Assembly: GCA_027533185.1 (NCBI GenBank)
Contig: JAPZTS010000007.1
Span: 186,001-250,000 of the forward strand
DNA from: Leptospira sp.
GTDB taxonomy: Bacteria; Spirochaetota; Leptospiria; Leptospirales; Leptospiraceae
Direction of reading: 5' to 3'
Length of the DNA stretch: 64,000 bases
The notes beneath the pieces are model-generated. The model was not told the DNA's origin, made no database searches, and saw only the letters and a list, made by a program, of their open reading frames with translations. The first letter of the stretch is position 1. The number at the start of each line of letters is the position of its first letter. Of the stretch, positions 54,416-63,865 are shown in pieces. The position numbers and the translations under genes were made by a program.

Positions 54416-54829
54416 ATGAATCCCGCAACTGAGTTCCACGAAACCTTTGACTCTTGCTTCCGAGAATTTTTTGGAAACAGCAATGAACTCGATTGGGAGC
54501 TTTACAAGCTAGACTCTGAAACTGGTTCAGGTAGCGATGACTGGATGCATTTTACGATACGAAACCCTTTAGGTGGAAGGGCTCTTGTTTTTCGGTTTTA
54601 TCCAGATCAAAACAAGTTTTATGCTATTTTAAAAGTGCAAGTAATTCCAGGAGAAGAAAATTGGAGCCTGGATCACCTCTTTCAAAAACGCAACTATACT
54701 AAGTTAGATGCGAATGATATCATACAGAATGGCGGTGAATGGATCTTTCAAACTCTTGCGCGACACTATTTTGGAGTTATCATATCTTATTGCCCAAGAA
54801 TTTTAGAACCGGACTATATTTTGGATTAA
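54416..54829 (+). CDS. Hypothetical protein
   Basis: 137 residues from ATG 54416; ATG 54395 is also in frame. It is a soluble alpha/beta protein (WMHFTIRNPLGGRALVFRFY; ILKVQVIPGEENWSLDHLF) with no family that I recognise and no signal peptide. It is divergent from the Cys-pair gene and convergent with the YihY gene. Confidence 0.6.
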   Translation: MNPATEFHETFDSCFREFFGNSNELDWELYKLDSETGSGSDDWMHFTIRNPLGGRALVFRFYPDQNKFYAILKVQVIPGEENWSLDHLFQKRNYTKLDANDIIQNGGEWIFQTLARHYFGVIISYCPRILEPDYILD

Positions 54830-54832
54830 AGT

Positions 54833-55663
54833 TCATTTTTTCTTATTTTTGATTTTATCCTCCAATAGAATTTGGTTCCAAACAAATCCCCAAATAAAGA
54901 ATGTTGAATTGATATAGGTAAACAGCATGAGTACTACCATTTTGGATAGAAGCTCATAAGCAAAAGAGTAATTCACTCCTACGTTTTTAAGTTTCAAATA
55001 AAAATTAAACCCAAAACTAACCAACGTTACAAAAATTGATGCAAGATAAGCACCTGGTAGATTGTCTTTCAATTTGGTTCGAAACCTTGTTATATTTGCA
55101 TAATAGTAAACAAACAAACTCGTTATTAGAAAAAATGCAACAAGGCCAATAAAAAATCCCGAATAGGCTCGAAAAAAAGTAATCTTAAACGTACGAAAAA
55201 GAAACCGTTCCGAAAGTACAAGTCCATACGTAAAATAAAAATAAACAATAAGAAGAAAGGAAGAAATCATTAACAATCGAAAGTTGATCCACTGACTTGA
55301 AAGAAAACTTATCTTGGTCTCATCTCTAGAAATAAAACGTAGTGCCTTTGCCATAGTTCCAAAGATAGTTAAGCTGGAAAAAAAAGAGATTATTATGCTA
55401 ACTGCGATTACATTATAGCTCTTGATTTTTGTTAAGTTTTTTACGCTCTGATCGATCGGCAAAAAGATTGGAGCTGGCAAAAATTTACCGACCTGGCTCG
55501 TAACCAAATTGATTGTTTTAGGATCTTGGACGAGACCGAGTAGAGTAACAAAAACAACGAGAAGCGGGAAAACGGTTAGTAGAAACGTAAAGGAAAGTTC
55601 GGATGCAAGACCATGGACATCGTACGCATAGATATCTTGGAAAAACCGACGGAATCGTTTCAT
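54833..55663 (-). CDS. YihY/BrkB-family membrane protein
   Basis: 276 residues with six membrane helices. The family start is AYDVHGLASELSFTFLLTVF followed by PLLVVFVTLLG; NLPGAYLASIFVTLVSFGFN and YSFAYELLSKMVVLMLFTYI are also typical. These proteins were once called ribonuclease BN, but the role is unknown, perhaps membrane transport. Its last codons are Lys-rich. Confidence 0.9.
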   Translation of the reverse strand: MKRFRRFFQDIYAYDVHGLASELSFTFLLTVFPLLVVFVTLLGLVQDPKTINLVTSQVGKFLPAPIFLPIDQSVKNLTKIKSYNVIAVSIIISFFSSLTIFGTMAKALRFISRDETKISFLSSQWINFRLLMISSFLLIVYFYFTYGLVLSERFLFRTFKITFFRAYSGFFIGLVAFFLITSLFVYYYANITRFRTKLKDNLPGAYLASIFVTLVSFGFNFYLKLKNVGVNYSFAYELLSKMVVLMLFTYINSTFFIWGFVWNQILLEDKIKNKKK

Positions 55664-55773
55664 TTCACCATTCTTTTGGTGGGATTCAAAATTGTCTTAT
55701 TTTTCTTGCCGTACCCCTGTCCCGAGGAACCTTGGAAGAATCTCAGTGACGTACCTAAAAGGGGAAAACTTCC

Positions 55774-55941
55774 ATGTCAGAAGAAAAAGAAAAGAAAAAC
55801 AAAAAGATCGCTAAAATGTCCATCGAAGAGATCGACCAAGCAATCAAAAAATCCGTCGAAACGATGAATGGCGAATCCAGCCTTTATGTAAGACACCTAC
55901 GTGAACGAAAAGAGGAACTACTAGCCAAAAAGAAAGGTTAG
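55774..55941 (+). CDS. Small charged helical protein
   Basis: 55 residues, with GGGG nine bases before the ATG and a terminator directly behind. The sequence is charged and helical (KIAKMSIEEIDQAIKKSVET, then YVRHLRERKEELLAKKKG). I do not recognise a family. The good ribosome binding site, compact unit and terminator support a real gene. Confidence 0.62.
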   Translation: MSEEKEKKNKKIAKMSIEEIDQAIKKSVETMNGESSLYVRHLRERKEELLAKKKG

Positions 55942-55951
55942 TCCTCAAACT

Positions 55952-55978
55952 CCCGCCTTTGGGCGGGTTTTCTATTTT
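55952..55978 (+). terminator. Terminator after the 55-residue gene
   Basis: CCCGCC pairs with GGCGGG around a short loop, followed by TTTTCTATTTTT. It lies immediately before the ABC-F start, so that gene needs its own promoter or readthrough. Confidence 0.75.
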
Positions 55979-55984
55979 TGAATT

Positions 55985-57916
55985 TTGATCCAATTCATTC
56001 AAATCCACCACCATTTTGGCCCTAAGACCCTATTTTCAGGCTTCAGCTGGCATATAAAACCTGGCGCACGAGTTGCTATCGTTGGTCCAAATGGATCAGG
56101 AAAGACAACTCTCTTCCAAATGGCGACAGGAAAACTCAAACCAGAGTCAGGCGATGTCATCCGCTCCAAACAAACGGTCCTATCCTTATTCCAGCAGATC
56201 CCTGAATTTGATCCCAACCTTTCTGTAATCGATACCGTTCTCTCAGAAAACTATCTCTACGACGAATATTCTGAAAAACGAAAATCGATTGAGTCTCGAT
56301 TTGAAACGACGGACCACGAAGATCCAACATTTGAAGATTTACTCCAGGAACAAAGTGAGTTGGAAGAATTCGCCCACTTACACGACTTACATGGACTAGA
56401 AGCTAGGGCAAAAAAAATCCTTTCTGGATTGGGATTTCAGACGACAGACTTCACTCGTAAAACAAAAGAGTTTTCACCGGGTTATCACCACCGAATTGGC
56501 CTTGCCATCGCCCTACTCAATCCACACAATTTACTTTTGTTAGATGAACCAACAAACCACTTGGATGACAAAACCAAAACTTGGCTTGCTGAGTATTTAA
56601 TTTCTCAAAACCAAGCGTTTGTTCTTGTAACTCATGATCCTGAATTTCTCAACCAAACAGTAAATACAATTGTTGAAATCAATCCACATGGTGTATTTGA
56701 ATTTGAAGGTACTTTGGAAGAATTTTTCGAAGCCAAAAATGAAATCCAAGAAAAACTAAAAGTACAGTTTGAAAAAGAAGAAACTTATCTCAAATCTCGG
56801 ATGGAATGGGTAGAAAGATTCCGTGCCCAAGCCACCAAAGCGAGGCAGGTTCAATCGGTAATCAAACGATTGGAAAAACGAGAAAAAGTTGAAAATCCAA
56901 ATGAGTCTTTTTGGAACCAAAAGCCTGAATACGAATTTCAATTTGTTCCTTCGAGTAACATCATTTTGAGATTAGAAGATGCAAAGTTTTCCTATCCGGA
57001 TAAAAATACGGGGCTAAAAAAGCAAATCTTCGAAAATGCTGAAATTGAAATTTCTGCTGGCGACAAAGTAGCATTAGTTGGTCCTAACGGTGCAGGAAAA
57101 TCGACTTTAATGCGTTGCCTCCTAGAAAAACACCAATTAGATTCGGGAACTCTTTATTTTGGACCAAAAACAAAACTTGGATACTTTTCCCAAACGCACG
57201 GTGAAGATTTAGATGAAAGTCTAAACCTCGTCGAAACCATCCAAAAAAAATACCCTGAGTTTAGTGAAGAAAAAGCCAGAACCCTCCTCGGTCATTTTGC
57301 CTTTCCTGGTGATGGTGTTTTTAAGTCCGTAAAACACCTATCAGGTGGCGAGCAAAGTAGACTTAGATTGGCACTGTTAGTCAATCACCCTTCCAATTGT
57401 CTTTTTTTGGACGAACCGACAAATCACCTGGATATAGTAATCCGAGAAGCTCTAAAAAGAGCACTCGCTGACTATCCGGGGAGCCTACTCATTATAAGTC
57501 ATGATCCTGATTTTATGAAAGGACTTTGCAACAGAACCTTCTCCCTAGCCTCCGGGGTATTGGAAAATCTGAACTGCAGCTTTGATGACTATCTCAAATT
57601 TCATAAAGAGGACGAAGTTTCGATTCGTGCGAAACAAGAAAACAAAGCCAAGCTAGAAGATAAAAAACAGAATCCTGGCGCAAGCAAAAACAAACGCAAA
57701 AAACTTGAGAAAGAAATTGAAGAAATCGAAGTAAAATTAGAGAGACTCGAAAAAAACAAACGAGATAAGGAAGAACTTTTGCAGGATCCAGAGTTCTTCA
57801 AAAACAGAAGTTTTCAAATGGAAATGGACACATATAACGATATTAAAAGAGAGATTGCCGTCCTAACCAGTCGTTGGGAGGATGTCACTCTAGAGTTAGA
57901 GGAAATGGGCAGATAA
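55985..57916 (+). CDS. ABC-F family ATPase
   Basis: 643 residues from TTG 55985, close behind the terminator. Two ABC domains have Walker A GPNGSGKTTLF and GPNGAGKSTLM, signatures FSPGYHHRIGLAIAL and LSGGEQSRLRLAL, and Walker B LLLLDEPTNHLD and CLFLDEPTNHLD. The inter-domain linker is charged (about 240-310), and a C-terminal coiled coil follows (about 545-643). There are no membrane segments, so it is a ribosome-associated translation factor of the Uup/EttA group. The rhodanese gene follows after two bases. Confidence 0.93.
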   Translation: MIQFIQIHHHFGPKTLFSGFSWHIKPGARVAIVGPNGSGKTTLFQMATGKLKPESGDVIRSKQTVLSLFQQIPEFDPNLSVIDTVLSENYLYDEYSEKRKSIESRFETTDHEDPTFEDLLQEQSELEEFAHLHDLHGLEARAKKILSGLGFQTTDFTRKTKEFSPGYHHRIGLAIALLNPHNLLLLDEPTNHLDDKTKTWLAEYLISQNQAFVLVTHDPEFLNQTVNTIVEINPHGVFEFEGTLEEFFEAKNEIQEKLKVQFEKEETYLKSRMEWVERFRAQATKARQVQSVIKRLEKREKVENPNESFWNQKPEYEFQFVPSSNIILRLEDAKFSYPDKNTGLKKQIFENAEIEISAGDKVALVGPNGAGKSTLMRCLLEKHQLDSGTLYFGPKTKLGYFSQTHGEDLDESLNLVETIQKKYPEFSEEKARTLLGHFAFPGDGVFKSVKHLSGGEQSRLRLALLVNHPSNCLFLDEPTNHLDIVIREALKRALADYPGSLLIISHDPDFMKGLCNRTFSLASGVLENLNCSFDDYLKFHKEDEVSIRAKQENKAKLEDKKQNPGASKNKRKKLEKEIEEIEVKLERLEKNKRDKEELLQDPEFFKNRSFQMEMDTYNDIKREIAVLTSRWEDVTLELEEMGR

Positions 57917-57918
57917 AC

Positions 57919-58260
57919 ATGGTACCAGAAATTGACGTTGTAAGTTTCAAAAAAAGATTGGATGCAAGATCCAAAGGAGAAGACAAATTCTTTGTTTTGG
58001 ATGTCCGAAATCCGAATGAACAACAAATTGCCCTTATTCCTGGAACAGACAAACTCATTCCTGTGAGCGACCTTCCCGCGAGAGTTGAAGAGATTAAAGA
58101 CCAAGTCGATACCGAAATTTTAGTATATTGCCGATCTGGTGGCAGATCTGCTATGGCATGTAACATTCTTGCAAGTTCTGGATTCAAATCTTTTAAAAAC
58201 GTAGCGGGTGGAGTTCTCGCCTATTCCGACTTAGTTGATCCTTCTATGCAAAAGTATTAA
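57919..58260 (+). CDS. Rhodanese-like domain protein
   Basis: 113 residues from ATG 57919; an upstream in-frame start lies inside the ABC-F gene. The domain has FFVLDVRNPNEQQIALIPGT and the active-site loop VYCRSGGRSAMACNIL with the catalytic Cys. It likely transfers sulfur or acts as a sulfur carrier. It starts two bases after ABC-F and ends one base before the DAHP synthase gene. Confidence 0.92.
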   Translation: MVPEIDVVSFKKRLDARSKGEDKFFVLDVRNPNEQQIALIPGTDKLIPVSDLPARVEEIKDQVDTEILVYCRSGGRSAMACNILASSGFKSFKNVAGGVLAYSDLVDPSMQKY

Positions 58261-58261
58261 T

Positions 58262-59311
58262 ATGAAACAAACAGATAATTTAAGAATTTTAGAACAACAT
58301 AGCCTGATTCCACCCTCAGTGATTATGGAAGAACATCCGCTAACGGATGCTGCTTCCGAGCTAGTGATTCGCACTCGAAGTGAGATTTCCGACCTCATCC
58401 ACTCACGTGACGACAAAAGAATGTTGGTAGTCGTAGGTCCCTGTTCAGTCCATGACACAAAAGCCGTTATGGAATATGCGGAAAAACTCCGACCAAAGAT
58501 AGCTGAGTTCAAGAAAGAGTTACTTATCGTTATGCGAGTATACTTTGAAAAACCGAGGACAACCGTAGGTTGGAAGGGACTCATCAATGATCCAGATTTA
58601 GACGGATCTTTCCATATCAACAAAGGTCTTCAAATGGCAAGAAAGTTACTCTTGGATTTGAATAATATGGGGATTCCCTGTGGGACCGAATTTTTGGATG
58701 TAATTTCACCGCAATACATTGCTGATTTAGTTGCCTGGGGAGCCATTGGCGCAAGGACTACCGAAAGCCAAGTACACAGAGAACTTGCTTCGGGACTTTC
58801 AGCTCCGATTGGTTTTAAAAATGGAACAGATGGAAATGTACAAATTGCCATTGATGCCTTGCGATCAGCGGGGTCTAGCCACCATTTTCTTTCTGTTACC
58901 AACCAAGGAAGTAGCGCGATCTTTAAAACAGCAGGGAACAAGGACACACACGTTATCCTGCGTGGCGGAAACAAAGGGCCTAACTACGATGAGGCGTCCG
59001 TAAATGAACTTGGTGCCCAAATTGAAAAAAATAATTTGCCTTACCGAGTAATGATCGACTGTTCTCATGGAAATAGCCAAAAGGACTTCCGAAAGCAACC
59101 CGAAGTACTCAAATCCGTAGGAGAACAATTCCAAAATGGATCCAAATACATTTTGGGTGTTATGGTCGAAAGCCATCTCAAAGAAGGGAACCAGTCGATT
59201 GACGCAAAACCTTTGGTATACGGACAATCCATTACTGATGCTTGTGTTTCTTGGGAAACTACAGTTCCTATGCTGGAAAACCTGGCTAACGCCGCGACAA
59301 AACGAAGATAA
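58262..59311 (+). CDS. aroG: 3-deoxy-7-phosphoheptulonate synthase, class I
   Basis: 349 residues from ATG 58262. The AroF/G/H-type signatures are VVGPCSVHDTKAVMEYAEKL, MRVYFEKPRTTVGWKGLIND, and VMIDCSHGNSQKDFRKQ. It joins erythrose-4-phosphate and phosphoenolpyruvate, the first step of aromatic amino acid synthesis. Which amino acid inhibits it cannot be told. The symbol is given for the family; aroF or aroH are equally possible. It is convergent with panB at five bases. Confidence 0.93.
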   Translation: MKQTDNLRILEQHSLIPPSVIMEEHPLTDAASELVIRTRSEISDLIHSRDDKRMLVVVGPCSVHDTKAVMEYAEKLRPKIAEFKKELLIVMRVYFEKPRTTVGWKGLINDPDLDGSFHINKGLQMARKLLLDLNNMGIPCGTEFLDVISPQYIADLVAWGAIGARTTESQVHRELASGLSAPIGFKNGTDGNVQIAIDALRSAGSSHHFLSVTNQGSSAIFKTAGNKDTHVILRGGNKGPNYDEASVNELGAQIEKNNLPYRVMIDCSHGNSQKDFRKQPEVLKSVGEQFQNGSKYILGVMVESHLKEGNQSIDAKPLVYGQSITDACVSWETTVPMLENLANAATKRR

Positions 59312-59316
59312 AATTT

Positions 59317-60117
59317 TTAGGAAAACACATTTGTATCGCTTGGGAATTCCCCTTTGGATACTTCTTTGTGGTATAAGTTTGCAGCGGTTTTTACGGCTTC
59401 AGCAAGGTTTGCGTATTTCTTTAAGAACTTCGGTGCAAAATCAGGATTCAAACCCAGTACATCTTGCATAACAAGAACTTGTCCAGACGTATAGCGACCA
59501 GCTCCAATCCCAATCGTAGGAATCGAAATGGACTCGGTAATTTTTTTTCCGAGCTCTTCGGGAATCATTTCTAACAATAAAGCAAAGGCGCCTGCTTCTG
59601 TTAGTTCTCTTGCCTTTTGGATCATCCTCGTTTGAGAACTTTCGGTCTTACCTTGGACACGGTGTCCACCCAATGTGTGAACCGATTGGGGAGTAAGTCC
59701 TAGATGGGCAAACACAGGAATTCCTGCCTCTGTCATTCGTTTTGTTTGTTCCAAAATTAAATCAGAATCTCCCTCCAATTTGATACAGGAAGCATTAGTC
59801 TCTTTGAGTATGCGACCTGCGGACCTGATTCCCTCTTCGACTGAGGTTTGGTAGGATAAAAAAGGAAGATCAGCAATGATGGTTTTGGAAGGAGCACCTT
59901 TACAGACCGCTTTTGTGTGGTAAATGATTTCATCTAAAGTTACGGGGAGTGTGGAATCATTGCCTTGGATGACCATCCCGAGAGAATCACCGACAAGCAG
60001 ACAATCTATATCTGTTTCGTTAAACAGTTTGGCAAAAGTATAGTCGTAGCAGGTTAGGACAGAGATCGGTTCTTTAGCTTCGTATTTTTTTTTAAACTGC
60101 AGTGTGATGTTTTTCAT
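59317..60117 (-). CDS. panB: 3-methyl-2-oxobutanoate hydroxymethyltransferase
   Basis: 266 residues. Family motifs include SVLTCYDYTFAKLFNETDID, LVGDSLGMVIQGNDSTLPVT (metal-binding Asp) and VFAHLGLTPQSVHTLGGH, with the catalytic Glu in MIPEELGKKI. It makes ketopantoate from ketoisovalerate and methylene-tetrahydrofolate for pantothenate and CoA. Its start overlaps the folK 3' end by 26 bases. Confidence 0.95.
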   Translation of the reverse strand: MKNITLQFKKKYEAKEPISVLTCYDYTFAKLFNETDIDCLLVGDSLGMVIQGNDSTLPVTLDEIIYHTKAVCKGAPSKTIIADLPFLSYQTSVEEGIRSAGRILKETNASCIKLEGDSDLILEQTKRMTEAGIPVFAHLGLTPQSVHTLGGHRVQGKTESSQTRMIQKARELTEAGAFALLLEMIPEELGKKITESISIPTIGIGAGRYTSGQVLVMQDVLGLNPDFAPKFLKKYANLAEAVKTAANLYHKEVSKGEFPSDTNVFS

Positions 60118-60565
60118 AAAACTGTTCCCGGAAGAGATTGTAGATCTCTAATTCACCCATTTCAACTAACAATTCTTTAATGAATGGTCTAGAGTATAGG
60201 GAATGGTGTGGTAAAGTAATATATTCCGTATTCATTACGATTTCTTCATACGTTAGAATATCAATATCTATTTCCCTGGGTCCCTTCCAAGACCTTCGTT
60301 TTCGCCCCAATTTGTCTTCAATACTCTGAAGTGATTCAAGAAGACAAGGTACTGTAAAGGATGTGGAAACGTAGATTTTTAGAACTTGGTTTAAAAAGTA
60401 TGGCTGGTTCGTATTTTCTAATGGTGCAGTTTCTAATATTCTAGAACTTTTGATAACTTGCACTTCGGGAAGGGTTGAAATTTCCCAAACAGCTTGCTCC
60501 ATAAAATGATAACGATCACCTATATTGGAACCTAAGGAAAGGTAGGCGATATTTGGAAATTTCAC
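60092..60565 (-). CDS. folK: Hydroxymethyl-dihydropterin pyrophosphokinase
   Basis: 157 residues. The N-terminal AYLSLGSNIGDRYHFMEQAV and the catalytic RSWKGPREIDIDILTYEEI are invariant HPPK motifs. The start overlaps the stop of the DnaC-like gene (ATGA type) and the end overlaps panB, so the three genes are tightly coupled. It transfers pyrophosphate to the pterin in folate synthesis. Confidence 0.95.
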   Translation of the reverse strand: MKFPNIAYLSLGSNIGDRYHFMEQAVWEISTLPEVQVIKSSRILETAPLENTNQPYFLNQVLKIYVSTSFTVPCLLESLQSIEDKLGRKRRSWKGPREIDIDILTYEEIVMNTEYITLPHHSLYSRPFIKELLVEMGELEIYNLFREQFYEKHHTAV

Positions 60566-61434
60566 CTGCTTACCTCTTTAGAAAACTTAGTTCGGTAATC
60601 CGGGCATTTGAGCTGGATTTCTTTTGTCATCTCCATCAAACGAGAATAGATCCTACCTTGCCCCCGGTCTTTCCAGTCACCGAGCGATTGGTTAGACGTA
60701 AGGAGTGTGATTTTTTCCTGTTCGTAACGGCTATCAATCAAATCATATAACTTTCGATCATTGAACTCGGATTCTTTTTGGACTCCAAAATCATCAATGA
60801 CCAAAACATCCACGTTTGCAAATTCGCGTTCAATCGAACGTTCTTGCCCATGTGTTTCGCTATCAAATTGGTAGGTATCACGGATTGCTGATAGAAAGTC
60901 TTTATTGACCTTGGCGTATTTACATTTCACACCATGTCGGAATATAAGTTCATTCAAAATTACGCAAGCTAGCAGTGTCTTTCCAGAGCCTGTTCCACCC
61001 CAAAGATAAAAGCCTTGGGGCGTAAAACTTGGATTAGACCAATTGTGTACTAATTCATTTGCCCAATCGTGCGCTACGATAAAAGATAAGTCTGGATCGT
61101 TTGCTGTGTCTCCAATATCAATCGTCGATAAAAATTGAAATCGGTAACGAGGTGGGATATTCGCTTTCGCAACTAAGGATTCCAAATTCCTCAAGGAAAA
61201 ACGAGCATTGTGACAGACACAAGGAAGCATTTTATCTAATTTTTTATCAAAGGTCATAAAGGGAGGTTCCCCTTTCGACTCACAAGTGTTACAGTCACTT
61301 CCAACACAATGGCAGAGGGTGAGGGCCCCCGTTCTCGATCCTCGGACATCCTCACTCAAATAGAATCCCACTCCTCCACAAGTTTTACATTGCGGATTTC
61401 CATCACGAATATGCGTAATTTCTGCGAGATTCAT
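60562..61434 (-). CDS. DnaC/IstB-like ATPase
   Basis: 290 residues. An N-terminal cysteine-rich segment (CKTCGGVGFYLS, LCHC, CNTC, CVCHN) is a probable zinc module. It is followed by an AAA+ domain with Walker A WGGTGSGKTLLAC (about 146-158), Walker B VLVIDDFGVQ and sensor LLTSNQSLGDW. It matches helicase-loader (DnaC/DnaI) proteins. It heads the operon with folK and panB; the metabolic partners are not related by function, so this is probably a chance operon. Confidence 0.88.
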   Translation of the reverse strand: MNLAEITHIRDGNPQCKTCGGVGFYLSEDVRGSRTGALTLCHCVGSDCNTCESKGEPPFMTFDKKLDKMLPCVCHNARFSLRNLESLVAKANIPPRYRFQFLSTIDIGDTANDPDLSFIVAHDWANELVHNWSNPSFTPQGFYLWGGTGSGKTLLACVILNELIFRHGVKCKYAKVNKDFLSAIRDTYQFDSETHGQERSIEREFANVDVLVIDDFGVQKESEFNDRKLYDLIDSRYEQEKITLLTSNQSLGDWKDRGQGRIYSRLMEMTKEIQLKCPDYRTKFSKEVSR

Positions 61435-61654
61435 GGTATTTATTGCAATCTTCCTAGAATCCCGCCTGTGTCAAGAAATGAGATTTTTCTTGCAGATTGC
61501 GATTTATGTCCCTTATCTTCTTGGCTTTTTTATCCGATTTGGAAGTTTTTCTGGGGAAAAGGGTTTTTTTCTCTTTTAATTCGTTATTATTGACTCACCC
61601 CTTTCCGATACTTTCATTGAAGAAATAGCTAAAGTTGTTTTTTCAAAATATTGA

Positions 61655-62575
<921 letters not shown>

Positions 62576-62600
62576 CCCGAAACATCTCTTTCAATAGAAG

Positions 62601-62635
62601 GCCCGGTAGGTGAATACCTATCCCGGGCTTTTTTG
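62601..62635 (+). terminator. Terminator after fcpA
   Basis: GCCCGG and CCGGGC pair, with a short inner stem (TAGGT/ACCTA) offset by a bulge, followed by a run of T from 62629. It ends the fcpA transcript 26 bases after the stop. Confidence 0.85.
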
Positions 62636-62663
62636 TTTTCTAGTCTGCAAACAAAATCGATTT

Positions 62664-63797
62664 TTATACCAATCCAACTTCTCGAGCAAACTTAACAAAC
62701 GGCAGTACTCGGATTTTTCCGTCGGCTAAAAAGTCCGAATCACCCATATGAACTTGGTAAAAGAAAGGAATGTTGGTTCGATCCTTAAAGTATTTTAAAT
62801 GAGGAGATACTTGTTTGTCGCCCGTTTTGCATTCGACAGCAAACAAAGGTTTGTTTTTCTTTAATACAACAAAGTCAATCTCTCGGCGGTTTGTATCACG
62901 AAGGAAACGAAGCTCCATCTTCTCTCCTTGTGTATCTTCCAGGTGGTGGCAGTATTTTAAGAGATGGCTCGCCACAAAATTTTCAAATCTAGCTCCCTCT
63001 GATTCGCATTCACTCCAATCCCATAGATATAATTTTTTTTCCTTTTTGACAGCTCGTATTTTGGGAGCTCCCAAAGGCAAAATTCGAAAGCAGTAATATA
63101 CTTTCTCAAGAATTTGAACCCAATTCTCAGCTGTTCGAAAGTTTACTTCCAAATCTTCGGCTAAGGACTGGATGGAAAGAGGGGATCCAATTTTAGAAGC
63201 TAAGGTTTCTGCCAGAACTTCTATCCTGGAATACTCTCGCAAATTTTCCAAATCGCGAATATCATCATATACGATTCTATGCAATCTCTCTTGGATCCAA
63301 AGTTTCCAAAACTTCTCATTTCCTTTTAGAAAGGGCTCCGGAAATCCACCAAAACGAAGGAGCTCTTTCAAATCGTTCTTTGTTTGTAGATTCAATTCAG
63401 AAACAGAAAAAGGATGCAAACGCAAATAGCGATACCTTCCAAGTAGAGAATCTCCTCCCTTTCGGTAATGATCTAGTCTCGCAGAACCTGTTACCAAAAA
63501 CTTCTGAATATCTTTTCTTTGGTCAAAATAACCTTTGAGAAGGTTTCGCCAATTTTTGAATTTGTGGATCTCGTCAAAAAGTAAAATAGGCTCTGCCGGC
63601 AAGTATCCAGATTTTATAATTTTTTTGGAGAAAGGCAGATCCCAGTTGAGATAGGCAGTTTGTGTTCGGCTTTGGCTTCCCAAAAAGGAAAGGCAAAGAG
63701 TCGTTTTACCTACTTGGCGTGGTCCTCCCACAAAAACCATACGACTTTCCAAAAATTCATGGATTTCGGGTTCCAGATACCTGTTTTTAGGATCCAT
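62664..63797 (-). CDS. AAA_14/DUF4143 ATPase
   Basis: 377 residues. The N-terminal P-loop domain has FVGGPRQVGKTTLCLSFLG (Walker A, about 22-40), LLFDEIHKFKNWRNLLKGYF (Walker B) and FLVTGSARLDHY. A winged-helix-like part follows, and the C-terminal DUF4143 nuclease-like segment contains REIDFVVLKKNKPLFAVECK, a PD-(D/E)xK-type pattern (D...E-x-K). The role is unknown; related genes occur in mobile and accessory regions. Its promoter carries a three-copy 10-bp motif. Confidence 0.88.
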   Translation of the reverse strand: MDPKNRYLEPEIHEFLESRMVFVGGPRQVGKTTLCLSFLGSQSRTQTAYLNWDLPFSKKIIKSGYLPAEPILLFDEIHKFKNWRNLLKGYFDQRKDIQKFLVTGSARLDHYRKGGDSLLGRYRYLRLHPFSVSELNLQTKNDLKELLRFGGFPEPFLKGNEKFWKLWIQERLHRIVYDDIRDLENLREYSRIEVLAETLASKIGSPLSIQSLAEDLEVNFRTAENWVQILEKVYYCFRILPLGAPKIRAVKKEKKLYLWDWSECESEGARFENFVASHLLKYCHHLEDTQGEKMELRFLRDTNRREIDFVVLKKNKPLFAVECKTGDKQVSPHLKYFKDRTNIPFFYQVHMGDSDFLADGKIRVLPFVKFAREVGLV

Positions 63798-63823
63798 GTC
63801 TCAAAATTATTGGACATGTGTGT

Positions 63824-63865
63824 AAATTGTAGTCAACTACAATTTAAGCATGTGTAAATTGTAGT
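63824..63865. promoter_or_regulatory. Three copies of AAATTGTAGT before the ATPase gene
   Basis: AAATTGTAGT is present at 63824-63833 and 63856-63865, and inverted as ACTACAATTT at 63836-63845. The first and the inverted copy form a near-perfect palindrome around two bases. Direct copies are preceded by CATGTGTGT and CATGTGT. The array sits 27 bases upstream of the ATPase start codon, so it is a likely operator. Confidence 0.6.

Noticed and set aside
61309..61593. 94-codon plus-strand frame upstream of fcpA
   Set aside because: It is largely antisense to the DnaC-like gene's Cys-rich start and has no gene-like features.
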